64,000 nucleotides of DNA from contig NZ_JACVAC010000004.1 of assembly GCF_014851685.1 (NCBI RefSeq), positions 248,001 to 312,000 on the forward strand. The letters are read 5' to 3'. The DNA comes from Pseudomonas sp. PDM05 (GTDB lineage: Bacteria > Pseudomonadota > Gammaproteobacteria > Pseudomonadales > Pseudomonadaceae). The notes under the pieces are model-generated. The model did no database searches and had not been told where the DNA came from. It saw nothing but the letters and a program-made list of their open reading frames with translations. Shown piece after piece: positions 22,801 to 27,372 of the stretch. Position 1 is the first letter of the stretch. Each line of letters begins with the position of its first letter. The translations under genes were made by a program, and so were the position numbers.

Positions 22801-25633
22801 CGGCGCCTTTTTGGGTCAGCACAACGTTGTTGCCAACGATGCTGTAGTAACCGTCGACGTTGCTGTTGCCGGTGAAGGAGATGGTCAGGCCATCGCGTGG
22901 GGTTTCTTCGTCGGTCGCGGTGAAGGTACCGGCGACGGTGCCCGCGGTAGCGGAGTTTTCTTCCAGGGTGTTAGCGACGACTTCAATCACCGGCACGTCG
23001 TTGTGCAGGTTGACGGTCGGCTGAGCGCTGTTGCTGGAGTTCAGGCCTTCTGGGTCGGTGACGGTCAGGTCGATTTTTGGCAGCTGGTTGCCAGCGTTAA
23101 CGAAGTCCGCGCCCTTCTGGGTCAGGACCACGTTGTTGCCCACGATGCTGTAGTAGCCATCGACGTTGCTGTTGCCGGTGAAGGAGATGGTCAGGCCATC
23201 GCGTGGGGTTTCTTCGTCGGTCGCGGTGAAGGTACCGGCGACGGTGCCCGCAGTGGCAGAGTTTTCTTCCAGGGTGTTAGCAACGACTTCAATCACTGGC
23301 ACATCGTTGTGCAGGTTGACGGTCGGCTGAGCGCTGTTGCTGGAGTTCAAGCCTTCTGGGTCGGTGACAGTCAGGTCAATCTTCGGCAGTTGGTTGCCGG
23401 CGTTAACGAAGTCAGCGCCTTTCTGGGTCAGCACAACGTCGTTGCCAACGATGGTGTAGTAGCCGTCGGCGTTGCTGTTGCCGGTGAAGGAGATGGTCAG
23501 GCCATCACGTGGGGTTTCTTCGTCGGTCGCGGTGAAGGTACCGGCGACGGTGCCCGCGGTAGCGGAGTTCTCTTCCAGGGTGTTGGCAACAACTTCAATC
23601 ACCGGCACATCGTTGTGCAGGGTGACGGTCGGTTGGTCGGAACCTGTGGAGTTCGCGCCCTGAGGGTCGGTAACCGTCAGGTCGATCTTCGGCAATTGAT
23701 TGCCAGCGTTAACGAAGTCGGCGCCTTTCTGGGTCAGCACAACGTTGTTGCCGGAGATAGCGTAGTAGCCGTCGGCGTTGCTGTTGCCAGTGAAGGAGAT
23801 GGTCAGGCCATCACGCGGCGTCTCTTCGTCGGTTGCGGTGAAGGTACCGGCCACGGTGCCCGCTGTTGCGGTGTCTTCAACAATGGTGTTGGCCGTGACT
23901 TCAATCACCGGCACATCGTTTTGCAGGGTGACGGTTGGTTGGCCGGTAGCGGTGGTGCTGACGTTGTCAGCATCGGTAACGGTCAGGCCGATCTGCGGCA
24001 GCTGGTTGCCGGCGTTAACGAAGTCTGCACCCTTCTGGGTCAGGACCACGTTGTTGCCGTCGATGGCGTAGTAGCCATCTTTGTTGCTGTCGCCGGTGAA
24101 CGCGATTTTCAGCTGGTCAGCTGGCGTTTCTGCATCGCTGGCAACAAAAGTGCCCGCCACACTGCCGGCGACCGCGGTGTTTTCGACCAGGGTGTTGCCC
24201 GTTACTTGAATCACTGGGGCATCGTTAACCGGCGTCACCGTCACATTCAGCGTGCTGCTGGACCCGGTGTTGGTGGTGTAGCCAATCGTTGGCACCTCAC
24301 CGTTGTAATCCTTGATCGGCGTAAAGGTGTACGCGCCATCCGTGCCAATCGTGATGCTGCCCACGCCTTCGATATTGGCGGTTTGACCGGCGTTATAGGT
24401 ATTGCCGCCCACCTGGAAGGTGGCCACGGTCAACACGTTGTCGATGTCGCTGTCGTTGCTCAGCACGTTGCCAGTGGCGAGGGTATCTTCGGCAATCGTG
24501 TTGGTATCGGGCTTCAATACGCTCGGATCATCCACGGCAACGACCGTCGAAGTGGCCGCCTGCGGATTGATCGCAAGGTTCTCGTAGTTACCGCCGGTCG
24601 CGCTGGTGATGGTGGCGCTGACAGTGAGGTCTTTGCCGTCGGCCAGGTTGGCAGGTGTGTCGACCGTGACCGTACCAGTGGTTTTACCGGCTTCGATGGT
24701 GATGGTCTTGTCGTTCGACAGCTTGATCACCACGTCGGTCTGCGCCGCGTTGGTCACGGTCGCGGTATAGACGATCTGGCCGCCTTCATTCACCGAGGCG
24801 GTCGCGGTCAGGGTGACGGTGGTGGTGTCGATGGTGTCGGTGATCTGCGTAACAGCCGGCGCCGGGTCGGTGGTGATGATCAGGTTGCCGCCGCCGGAAG
24901 TGCCGGCGATGGTGGCGGAGATCGACGAGGCGTCCACGTAAGGCGTGTCGTTACCGGCGAAGGTGACGTTCAGCGCGCCCGAGGTCTGGCCGGCGGCGAT
25001 CACCACGGAGAGGCCGTTGGACAGGGTGACGGTCAGGTCGCTGGTCGGTGCCTGGGTGATGAATACGGTGTAAACGACGACGCCACCGGCTTCGGTGATG
25101 GTCGGCGTGGCCGTCAGAGTGATCGTGACGTTACGCGGGTCGACACCATTGTTGGTGGCACCGGTATCGAGGGCGGTGGTGGCGCTGGCGGCGTTCAGAC
25201 CGTTCGTCGGATAGCCGATGGTCGGGTCAACCACGCCTGCGGTGGCTTCCAGCACGATAAAGCTGTGGCCGCCGCCCGCGGCGCCGTCTGCGCCTGCGGA
25301 GGTCGGGCCGGCGGCGGTGGCTTCGAGGTCTTGGGTCGGGTCGGCGCCGGCGGCGATGGCTTGCTGCAGTTCGGCAACGGACGGTGCGGCTTGGGCAGTG
25401 GCGGCGCTGAGGTCGGTGACCGAATCAGGAGCGTTTGCGCTCCACTGAGTGTCACGCCCCAGGTCAATGGTGCGGCCGTCGGCCAGTTCCAGGGAGACAG
25501 CGCCCGATGCGCCGGTATCGACTTGCTCACCCGAGAGCAGGCGATCCCCTTCTACAAGCAGGCGACGAATCCCTTCCGGGGATACCGCGAACACTTGACC
25601 GACAATGCTTTTGACGACCGCAACGCTGCTCAT
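4850..25633 (-). CDS. lapA: LapA, giant repetitive RTX adhesin
   Basis: A 6,927-residue type 1-secreted, cell-surface biofilm adhesin. The ATG at 25633 has GGAGAG about 6 nt upstream. Order: retention module (1-130) with the LapG site TAAG at 106-109; two Calx-beta-like/Ig-like domains (about 145-365); a VCBS/tandem-95-type domain; 16 repeats of about 102 residues (array A); a cap block with a PA14-like carbohydrate-binding-type fold; a unique Ig/cadherin-like region (about 2550-3225); 25 more repeats (array B); a second copy of the cap block; a vWA domain with MIDAS motif DTSGS (about 6410-6680); RTX nonapeptides (GGxGxDxL type, about 6700-6830); and a C-terminal secretion signal. LapE, LapB and LapC would export it and LapG would release it. 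Copies differ mainly at a few positions (EVVANT/EVAPAT, SIV/AIS), a sign of ongoing homogenisation. Confidence 0.97.
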   Translation of the reverse strand: MSSVAVVKSIVGQVFAVSPEGIRRLLVEGDRLLSGEQVDTGASGAVSLELADGRTIDLGRDTQWSANAPDSVTDLSAATAQAAPSVAELQQAIAAGADPTQDLEATAAGPTSAGADGAAGGGHSFIVLEATAGVVDPTIGYPTNGLNAASATTALDTGATNNGVDPRNVTITLTATPTITEAGGVVVYTVFITQAPTSDLTVTLSNGLSVVIAAGQTSGALNVTFAGNDTPYVDASSISATIAGTSGGGNLIITTDPAPAVTQITDTIDTTTVTLTATASVNEGGQIVYTATVTNAAQTDVVIKLSNDKTITIEAGKTTGTVTVDTPANLADGKDLTVSATITSATGGNYENLAINPQAATSTVVAVDDPSVLKPDTNTIAEDTLATGNVLSNDSDIDNVLTVATFQVGGNTYNAGQTANIEGVGSITIGTDGAYTFTPIKDYNGEVPTIGYTTNTGSSSTLNVTVTPVNDAPVIQVTGNTLVENTAVAGSVAGTFVASDAETPADQLKIAFTGDSNKDGYYAIDGNNVVLTQKGADFVNAGNQLPQIGLTVTDADNVSTTATGQPTVTLQNDVPVIEVTANTIVEDTATAGTVAGTFTATDEETPRDGLTISFTGNSNADGYYAISGNNVVLTQKGADFVNAGNQLPKIDLTVTDPQGANSTGSDQPTVTLHNDVPVIEVVANTLEENSATAGTVAGTFTATDEETPRDGLTISFTGNSNADGYYTIVGNDVVLTQKGADFVNAGNQLPKIDLTVTDPEGLNSSNSAQPTVNLHNDVPVIEVVANTLEENSATAGTVAGTFTATDEETPRDGLTISFTGNSNVDGYYSIVGNNVVLTQKGADFVNAGNQLPKIDLTVTDPEGLNSSNSAQPTVNLHNDVPVIEVVANTLEENSATAGTVAGTFTATDEETPRDGLTISFTGNSNVDGYYSIVGNNVVLTQKGADFVNAGNQLPKIDLTVTDPEGLNSSNSAQPTVNLHNDVPVIEVVANTLEENSATAGTVAGTFTATDEETPRDGLTISFTGNSNVDGYYSIVGNNVVLTQKGADFVNAGNQLPKIDLTVTDPEGLNSSNSAQPTVNLHNDVPVIEVVANTLEENSATAGTVAGTFTATDEETPRDGLTISFTGNSNADGYYTIVGNDVVLTQKGADFVNAGNQLPKIDLTVTDPEGLNSSNNAQPVVNLHNDVPVIEVVANTLEENSATAGTVAGTFTATDEETPRDGLTISFTGSSNADGYYSIVGNNVVLTQKGADFVNAGNQLPKIDLTVTDPEGLNSSNSAQPTVNLHNDVPVIEVVANTLEENSATAGTVAGTFTATDEETPRDGLTISFTGNSNADGYYTIVGNDVVLTQKGADFVNAGNQLPKIDLTVTDPEGLNSSNSAQPTVNLHNDVPVIEVVANTLEENSATAGTVAGTFTATDEETPRDGLTISFTGNSNADGYYSIVGNDVVLTQKGADFVNAGNQLPKIDLTVTDPEGLNSSNSAQPTVNLHNDVPVIEVVANTLEENSATAGTVAGTFTATDEETPRDGLTISFTGNSNADGYYSIVGNNVVLTQKGADFVNAGNQLPKIDLTVTDPAGASSNGEGQPTVNLHNDVPVIEVVANTLEENSATAGTVAGTFTATDEETPRDGLTISFTGNSNVDGYYSIVGNNVVLTQKGADFVNAGNQLPKIDLTVTDPEGLNSSNSAQPTVNLHNDVPVIEVVANTLEENSATAGTVAGTFTATDEETPRDGLTISFTGNSNADGYYSIVGNDVVLTQKGADFVNAGNQLPKIDLTVTDPEGLNSSNSAQPTVNLHNDVPVIEVVANTLEENSATAGTVAGTFTATDEETPRDGLTISFTGNSNVDGYYSIVGNNVVLTQKGADFVNAGNQLPKIDLTVTDPEGLNSSNNAQPVVNLHNDVPVIEVVANTLEENSATAGTVAGTFTATDEETPRDGLTISFSGNSNADGYYSIVGNDVVLTQKGADFVNAGNQLPKIDLTVTDPQGANSTGSDQPSVNLHNDVPVIEIAASTIVEDTASAGTVAGTFTATDEETPRDGLTISFTGNSNADGYYSIVGNNVVLTQKGADFVNAGNQLPKIDLTVTDPEGLHSNGTGQPTVTLVDDTPTAIDNHIEGNEDTPIELTWSTFGVQDEDSTSPGVVFTSLPAGSIEYKVDGEWVKLTTADLKSDTSSGKVFTQADFDGHNVRYSPAENESGDNSFGGTGVGNKQGDYTELKFQATDGNSYSDTKTITVDIHPVTDVPILNIGQVPTGLTIQTWTGSNLPGALGTNGQGVTDSNTLIKVINGQTADSAASTGVTSNVSNGNVAEGTATKVSGLVYLEAGKSYTFTGTADDSLAITVGGKLVASETWSQGSGINGSSYTPTESGYYTLDVYHYNQNGPGNYDVNVSINNGPSTSLGNSGLQTYTSAAALEAAGMVLGDSHVVNGEGYYTGNVYNHGLEDTAIKLAPITATFVDNDGSESHKVEISGLPEGTVITDGTTGHSIISTGANTLYDVSTWNLSTLTVTPFKDSTASFDLTVKATAKELSTGVEEVTTGKISVVVTAVNDAPVLGNDSTNAFGDTYIEGKPGGYVAAHLTITDVDNSTLQSAKVTLVNHLTDDVLIADVSNTKITVSYDKTTGVLTLSGEATKAEYQEVLRSVHFASESEDPSPANRNLTITVNDGQADSAPATSVIYVVPVNDAPVIGFDSSKFVEQKGAVALVENLSITDVDNKTFSKVVVTVDHLVSGDLLSSADVLKALAVAGITITESGSAADGKIVYTLTSSSPAGSSAADFIKLVEAITFQAPGNNPAGTDRTVSIAVTDNGGGNLDREPPETSTATGKVTVELFNDAPTATATSAGADEDHAATIVLSGADVDGTVANFVITALPENGKLYSDASLTTELKVGDSVPAGADGKASVYFSPTADWSGSTSLTFTAVDNAGKASDVTTAPVTIAPVTDTPHLGLLGGGVVSAINFDSANLNGSWGTVAVGDANNAAGTAPTTQWLTGNSDGKVEIGQSSIYGVETPGNSQVIELEKNAGDDSSLYTIIKAESGTAYSISVDYSPRAGAENNSVIDVFWGGVKVGTLDTTVVGMKTYTFVVPVTVDGDAKLEFKAPAGQANNSLGGVMDNISVTQVLNTGLEDHAIKLSAIDAYATDKDGSETLKLEISGIPQGATISDGAGHTFTASAGNQSVDISDWSKATLVYNPVPNAYGLVNLTVTATAQDGDAAPKSESITLPINVISVNDLPVIEVVANDLVEGQVAEGTVAGTFTVSDVETPVAQLKVTFTGDSNKDGYYTLVGNAVVLTLAGANFVNAGNKLPAIDLTVTDADKGSSHDAATPDVTLVNDVPVIEVVANTLEENSATAGTVAGTFTATDEETPRDGLTISFTGNSNADGYYAISGNNVVLTQKGADFVNAGNQLPKIDLTVTDPSGAHSNGEGQPTVNLHNDVPVIDVAPATIEENSATAGTVAGTFTATDEETPRDGLTISFTGTSNADGYYAISGNNVVLTQKGADFVNAGNQLPKIDLTVTDPSGAHSNGEGQPTVNLHNDVPVIEVVANALEENSATAGTVAGTFTATDEETPRDGLTISFTGTSNVDGYYSIVGNNVVLTQKGADFVNAGNQLPKIDLTVTDPAGASSNGEGQPTVNLHNDVPVIEVVANTLEENSATAGTVAGTFTATDEETPRDGLTISFTGTSNADGYYAISGNNVVLTQKGADFVNAGNQLPKIDLTVTDPAGASSNGEGQPTVNLHNDVPVIEVAPATIEENSATAGTVAGTFTATDEETPRDGLTISFTGTSNADGYYAISGNNVVLTQKGADFVNAGNQLPKIDLTVTDPAGASSNGEGQPTVNLHNDVPVIEVAPATIEENSATAGTVAGTFTATDEETPRDGLTISFTGTSNADGYYAISGNNVVLTQKGADFVNAGNQLPKIDLTVTDPAGASSNGEGQPTVNLHNDVPVIEVAPATIEENSATAGTVAGTFTATDEETPRDGLTISFTGNSNADGYYAISGNNVVLTQKGADFVNAGNQLPKIDLTVTDPSGAHSNGEGQPTVNLHNDVPVIEVTPATIEENSATAGTVAGTFTATDEETPRDGLTISFTGTSNADGYYAISGNNVVLTQKGADFVNAGNQLPKIDLTVTDPSGAHSNGEGQPTVNLHNDVPVIEVAPATIEENSATAGTVAGTFTATDEETPRDGLTISFTGTSNADGYYAISGNNVVLTQKGADFVNAGNQLPKIDLTVTDPSGAHSNGEGQPTVNLHNDVPVIEVAPATIEENSATAGTVAGTFTATDEETPRDGLTISFTGTSNVDGYYSIVGNNVVLTQKGADFVNAGNQLPKIDLTVTDPAGASSNGEGQPTVNLHNDVPVIEVAPATIEENSATAGTVAGTFTATDEETPRDGLTISFTGTSNADGYYAISGNNVVLTQKGADFVNAGNQLPKIDLTVTDPAGASSNGEGQPTVNLHNDVPVIEVAPATIEENSATAGTVAGTFTATDEETPRDGLTISFTGTSNVDGYYAISGNNVVLTQKGADFVNAGNQLPKIDLTVTDPAGASSNGEGQPTVNLHNDVPVIEVVANPLEENSATAGTVAGTFTATDEETPRDGLTISFTGNSNVDGYYSIVGNNVVLTQKGADFVNAGNQLPKIDLTVTDPAGASSNGEGQPTVNLHNDVPVIEVAPATIEENSATAGTVAGTFTATDEETPRDGLTISFTGNSNVDGYYSIVGNNVVLTQKGADFVNAGNQLPKIDLTVTDPAGASSNGEGQPTVNLHNDVPVIEVVANTLEENSATAGTVAGTFTATDEETPRDGLTISFTGNSNVDGYYSIVGNNVVLTQKGADFVNAGNQLPKIDLTVTDPAGASSNGEGQPTVNLHNDVPVIEVVANTLEENSATAGTVAGTFTATDEETPRDGLTISFTGNSNVDGYYAISGNNVVLTQKGADFVNAGNQLPKIDLTVTDPEGLHSNGAAQPNVNLHNDVPVITVAANTLEENSATAGTVAGTFTATDEETPRAGLTITFTGTSNADGYYSISGNNVVLTQKGADFVNAGNQLPKIDLTVTDPEGLHSSNNAQPVVNLHNDVPVITVAANTLEENSATAGTVAGTFTATDEETPRAGLTITFTGTSNADGYYSIVGNNVVLTQKGADFVNAGNQLPKIDLTVTDPSGAHSNGEGQPTVNLHNDVPVIEVVANTLEENSATAGTVAGTFTATDEETPRDGLTITFTGTSNADGYYSISGNNVVLTQKGADFVNAGNQLPKIDLTVTDPEGLHSNAAAQPNVNLHNDVPVITVAANTLEENSATAGTVAGTFTATDEETPRSGLTITFTGTSNADGYYSISGNNVVLTQKGADFVNAGNQLPKIDLTVTDPEGLHSNAAAQPNVNLHNDVPVITVAANTLEENSATAGTVAGTFTATDEETPRAGLTITFTGTSNADGYYSISGNNVVLTQKGADFVNAGNQLPKIDLTVTDPEGLHSSNNAQPVVNLHNDVPVITVAANTLEENSATAGTVAGTFTATDEETPRAGLTITFTGTSNASGYYSISGNNVVLTQKGADFVNAGNQLPKIDLTVTDPEGLHSSNNAQPVVNLHNDVPVIAITATTIVEDTAKVGTVAGTFSASDEETPVAQLKITFTTGTNTDGYYSLSGSNVVLTQKGADWVNAGNQLPKIDLTVTDPEGLHSSNNAQPVVNLHNDVPVIAITATTIVEDTAKVGTVAGTFSASDEETPVAQLKITFTTGTNTDGYYSLSGSNVVLTQKGADWVNAGNQLPKIDLTVTDADNASSHSTGQPTVTLVDDTPTATNGYIQSDEDTPVELTWATFGVKDEDSTNPKVVFTSLPAGSIEYKVNGVWVALTTADLKTDTSAGKSFSQADFDNHNVRYSPAANESGDNSFGGTGVGNKQGDYTELKFQATDGNTYSDTKTITVDIHPVTDVPVVTINAFNAVPTGLVIQTWTGGNLPSALGTNGNGVAKTDDLIKVIDAKTAASAASTGVTSNVSNSNVVEGTATKVSGLIYLEAGKSYTFTGTADDSLAITVGGKLVATETWSKGSAITGTAYTPTESGYYTLDIYHYNQAGGGNYDVNVSINNGPSMSLGNSGVQTYTSVDALKAAGAVLGDSHVVNGEGYYTGYVYNRGLEDTAIKVSPITTTFVDNDGSESHKVEISGLPKGTVITDGTTGNSITSTGSTTLYDVSTWNLKTLTVTPFKDSTASFDLTVKATAKELSTGVEAVTTGKVSIVITAVNDAPTLDLSTADGAVATGYNTAYTERAAAGVAITGVVAIGDVDSTQMQNATITLKNASAGDQLSSSLVSVGGTYKGITLTSVGTDVSGKIVLTLSGTADSATYKALLESFQYSSTSKYPTLGDRTVEISVTDNEGGNSLSSLVATSTITVQPQVYTPVTEGGAAADTIDLGSSSANNVVVGDKGGITTAGTNYNIAFLVDTSGSIGSSAMKSIKDQLSGIFDTLIANAGNKDSGVVKVLLVDFDTRVESQVSVNLADKTAAKAALQAVLNQMVSNSSDMTNYQDAFKAASDWFKSSDATSNTGAKNLTYFITDGSPNVYTDVQGNPNLGTTSFWGSTVYFDSVVNNSNYVLGQSNALYTTINGKSQMIVDGSGNVYSYDSRGSRYFEGTVVANSNGGFDVASVYQSSSTALANAKTAYNDLVNAVTGKVVVEAIGLGSDIDSTVLKQFDTDKVVANIDTAKLADAITGHTADAGSDSISGGSGNDILFGDLISYKGQEGSAALKAFAAEKLSTTVDQIDDRTLHQYITEHVQDVGALANASNIYNTNDGNDSLIGNAGNDILFGQGGNDTLNGGAGNDILVGGKGNDILTGGAGADTFVWLKGDTNTNGGFDQIKDFKHSEGDKLDLSDLLQGNNDTNLANYLKLTTDSAGNSTLSVSSTGSFTASGGTADVTIKVDGANWGSGSTAINNLIAGGDLTVKHHD
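5160..5530 (-). other. LapA RTX nonapeptide repeats
   Basis: Two clusters of calcium-binding GGxGxDxUx repeats: GGSGNDILFGD near 5510, and a run of five or six units from GNDSLIGNAGND to GGAGADTF at 5160-5310. They precede the uncleaved C-terminal type 1 secretion signal. Confidence 0.9.
5590..6390 (-). other. LapA von Willebrand factor A domain
   Basis: Encodes YNIAFLVDTSGSIGSSAM (MIDAS DxSxS) followed by a Rossmann-type pattern with VKVLLVDFDTR and LTYFITDGSPNVYTD, then VVVEAIGLGSDID. The domain is typical of the C-terminal region of long LapA-type adhesins and would bind a divalent metal and a surface ligand. Confidence 0.88.
6945..8310 (-). repeat. lapA cap block, copy 2 (after array B)
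   Basis: Second copy of the block at 17980-19340, with the same domain order and mostly conservative differences (for example GSNLPGALGTNGQG against GGNLPSALGTNGNG). It directly follows the last unit of array B and precedes the vWA region. Confidence 0.85.
8290..15955 (-). repeat. lapA repeat array B: 25 tandem units of about 306 bp
   Basis: Twenty-five units by counting the DGYY landmark. The first (near 15.8 kb) and the last two (near 8.5-8.8 kb) are divergent (SVETPVAQLK- or KVGTVAGTFSASDEETP-type), while inner units are near identical. Array B favours EVAPATIEENSA, AISGN and AGASSNGEGQP variants, so it has homogenised separately from array A. One step (8769 to 9078) is 309 bp rather than 306. 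Confidence 0.95.
17980..19340 (-). repeat. lapA cap block, copy 1 (after array A)
   Basis: About 1.36 kb encoding DDTPTA...NEDTPIELTW, then an unpaired domain with SLPAGSIEYKV, then VPTGLTIQTWTG...LEAGKSYTFTGTADDSLAITVGG (PA14-like), then a domain ending VTAVNDAP. It is closely repeated at 6945-8310, likewise on the C-terminal side of a repeat array. Confidence 0.85.
19330..24225 (-). repeat. lapA repeat array A: 16 tandem units of about 306 bp
   Basis: Sixteen consecutive units spaced 306 bp apart, each encoding a cadherin/Ig-like domain with the landmarks GTFTATDEETPRDGLTISF, DGYY, VVLTQKGADFVNAGN and PKIDLTVTDP. The unit nearest 24.1 kb (N-terminal side) is the most divergent (VASDAETPADQLKIAF). 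Most inner units carry EVVANTLEENSA, SIVGN and EGLNSSNSAQP variants. Confidence 0.95.
25307..25318 (-). other. LapG cleavage motif TAAG in LapA
   Basis: Codons for Thr106-Ala107-Ala108-Gly109 of LapA. In characterised LapA proteins LapG cuts between the two alanines of this motif, which separates the periplasm-anchored retention module from the adhesin. The same window encodes LapG with an intact triad, so substrate and protease match. Confidence 0.88.
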
Positions 25634-25974
25634 AAAAGACTCTCCGTGTATTACCGTTCGGGGTATCCATCATGGAGACCGGCCTCATTACCTATGCCGA
25701 TTCGATAGCTGGAGTACTTAACTTTGTGTGATAAATTTGGCGTCAATAATTTGTTGTTTAATTCAGCAAATTACTTTTCCGTCAAGGTATTGACCTATTT
25801 GGCGCCATCCTAAACAATCCGCCCAGTAATGTCACATTGATATTTAATCGGCTCGCGACTTTCTGTTTGGACTACCAGGTTCCTATGACAAGCAGTCATT
25901 TCGGTTGCCAATTCCAATGCAATATTTCACGTTTGTTGCGTTTTTCAGGCAACCATCCCCGGGGAAGAATCAGA
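25634..25974. promoter_or_regulatory. Divergent lapA / lapEBC control region
   Basis: This 341-bp AT-rich stretch separates the lapA start from the lapE start. On the plus strand TTGACC (25790-25795) and AACAAT (25813-25818) are 17 bp apart and could be a sigma-70-type promoter for lapE. A TTTGGCG motif occurs twice, near 25737 and 25798. A longer open frame runs from 25837 into lapE but lacks a signal peptide at its start and a ribosome site, so I treat it as untranslated leader. No lapA promoter could be assigned with confidence. Confidence 0.4.
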
Positions 25975-27327
25975 ATGCGTTTGCACCTTTTTAAAGCTGT
26001 GCCGTTTGCTTTAGCCGCCAGTTTCGTCCAGGCCCAAACCCTGCCCGAAGCCATGCAAGATGCGGTGAAAAATCACCCGGAGATTCAGGCAGCTATTAAT
26101 GCACGCATTGCTGCCGACTATCAGGTACGCGAAGCCCAGGGCGGCTACCTGCCTAAAGTCGACCTGTTGGGCGGCTATGGCCGTGAAAGCTCCGACAACA
26201 CCACGACCCGCGCCAACAGCAACAGCCATGACTGGAAGAACCTGAACCGCGGCGAGTCGACCATTCGCCTGCAACAAAATTTGTTCCAGGGCTTTGGCAC
26301 CGTCAATGAAGTCGGCCGCCAACAAGCCACCGCCAACTCCCGTGGTTATGCGCTGCTCAACACCTCCGAGCGCACCGCGCTGACCGTTGCCCAGGTTTAT
26401 CTGGATGTCTTGACCCGTCGCGAGATGGTGCAACTGGCAGAAGACAACCTGAAGAGCCACGAACGTATTTTTGACCAGATCAAACTGCGCACCAGCCGTG
26501 GCGTCGGAAGAATGGCGGACATGGACCAGGCCGAAGCCCGTCTGGCTCAAGCGCAAAACAACCTGATCACCGAGCAGACCAACCTGGCTGACGCAAACAC
26601 CAACTTCCTCAGTGTTGTCGGCAAGGAACCGGACCAACTTGAAAGGCCCACGGGCGTGGTGACCGAATTGCCGGCCAGCCTGGAAGAAGCACGCCGCCAG
26701 ATGGTTGCCGACAGCCCGGTATTGCGCTCGGCCGAATCGGACATCGCCGCTGCCGAGAAGCAGTACGAAGCCGCCAAGTCGACCTTCTACCCACGTTTTG
26801 ATGCGGTGCTGCAGCGTTCGGCCAACAACAACATCGGCGGCCAGGAAGGTCATGAAAATGGCTACTCCGCGATGCTGAACATGCAGTTCAACCTGTTCAA
26901 CGGCGGCAGCGACAAGGCCAGCCTGCAATCGAAGGCGTCCCAGGCCAGCCAGGCACTGGACATCCGCAACAACGCCCTGCGCCAGCTGAACGAAGAACTG
27001 GGCCTGGCGTGGAACGCCTACAACAACGCCACCCAGCAAGTGCCGATCGCGCAGCAGTATGTTGACCGCAGCACCAAAGTACGGACCTCGTACCAGCAGC
27101 AGTTCAGCCTCGGTGAGCGTACACTGCTCGACTTGCTCGACAGCGAGAACGAATTGTTCACCGCCCAGCAGCGCTTGGCACAGATCAAAAGCCTGCAAAC
27201 TTACACGCAGTACCGTATCAAGGCCGACATGGGCCAACTGCTGAGAAGTCAGGGCGTGGTGGCTCCGATGGCATCAGTTGTGCAAAACGATATTAAACCG
27301 TCGGTAAACCTGCCAGGGATGAACTGA
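25975..27327 (+). CDS. lapE: LapE, TolC-family outer-membrane channel for LapA export
   Basis: A 450-residue outer-membrane efflux protein that would complete the LapB-LapC-LapE type 1 secretion channel. The start at 25975 gives a clean signal peptide (MRLHLFKAVPFALAASFVQA) followed by TLPEAMQDAV, the usual opening of TolC-like proteins, and has GGGGAAG upstream. Two homologous halves are visible: NHPEIQAAINARIAADYQVREAQ in the first and DSPVLRSAESDIAAAEKQYEAAKS in the second, each leading to a beta-hairpin region (RLQQNLFQGFGT; NMQFNLFNGGS) and long helices. lapB follows 45 nt later. Confidence 0.93.
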   Translation: MRLHLFKAVPFALAASFVQAQTLPEAMQDAVKNHPEIQAAINARIAADYQVREAQGGYLPKVDLLGGYGRESSDNTTTRANSNSHDWKNLNRGESTIRLQQNLFQGFGTVNEVGRQQATANSRGYALLNTSERTALTVAQVYLDVLTRREMVQLAEDNLKSHERIFDQIKLRTSRGVGRMADMDQAEARLAQAQNNLITEQTNLADANTNFLSVVGKEPDQLERPTGVVTELPASLEEARRQMVADSPVLRSAESDIAAAEKQYEAAKSTFYPRFDAVLQRSANNNIGGQEGHENGYSAMLNMQFNLFNGGSDKASLQSKASQASQALDIRNNALRQLNEELGLAWNAYNNATQQVPIAQQYVDRSTKVRTSYQQQFSLGERTLLDLLDSENELFTAQQRLAQIKSLQTYTQYRIKADMGQLLRSQGVVAPMASVVQNDIKPSVNLPGMN

Positions 27328-27372
27328 TTCTTGACGGCGTTGAACCACAAAACCGCTTAAGAGAGAGTCAGC

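Noticed and set aside
20249..25708. A 1,819-codon plus-strand frame opposite the N-terminal part of lapA
   Set aside because: Same antisense artefact as above; it runs across array A and past the lapA start without any supporting signal.
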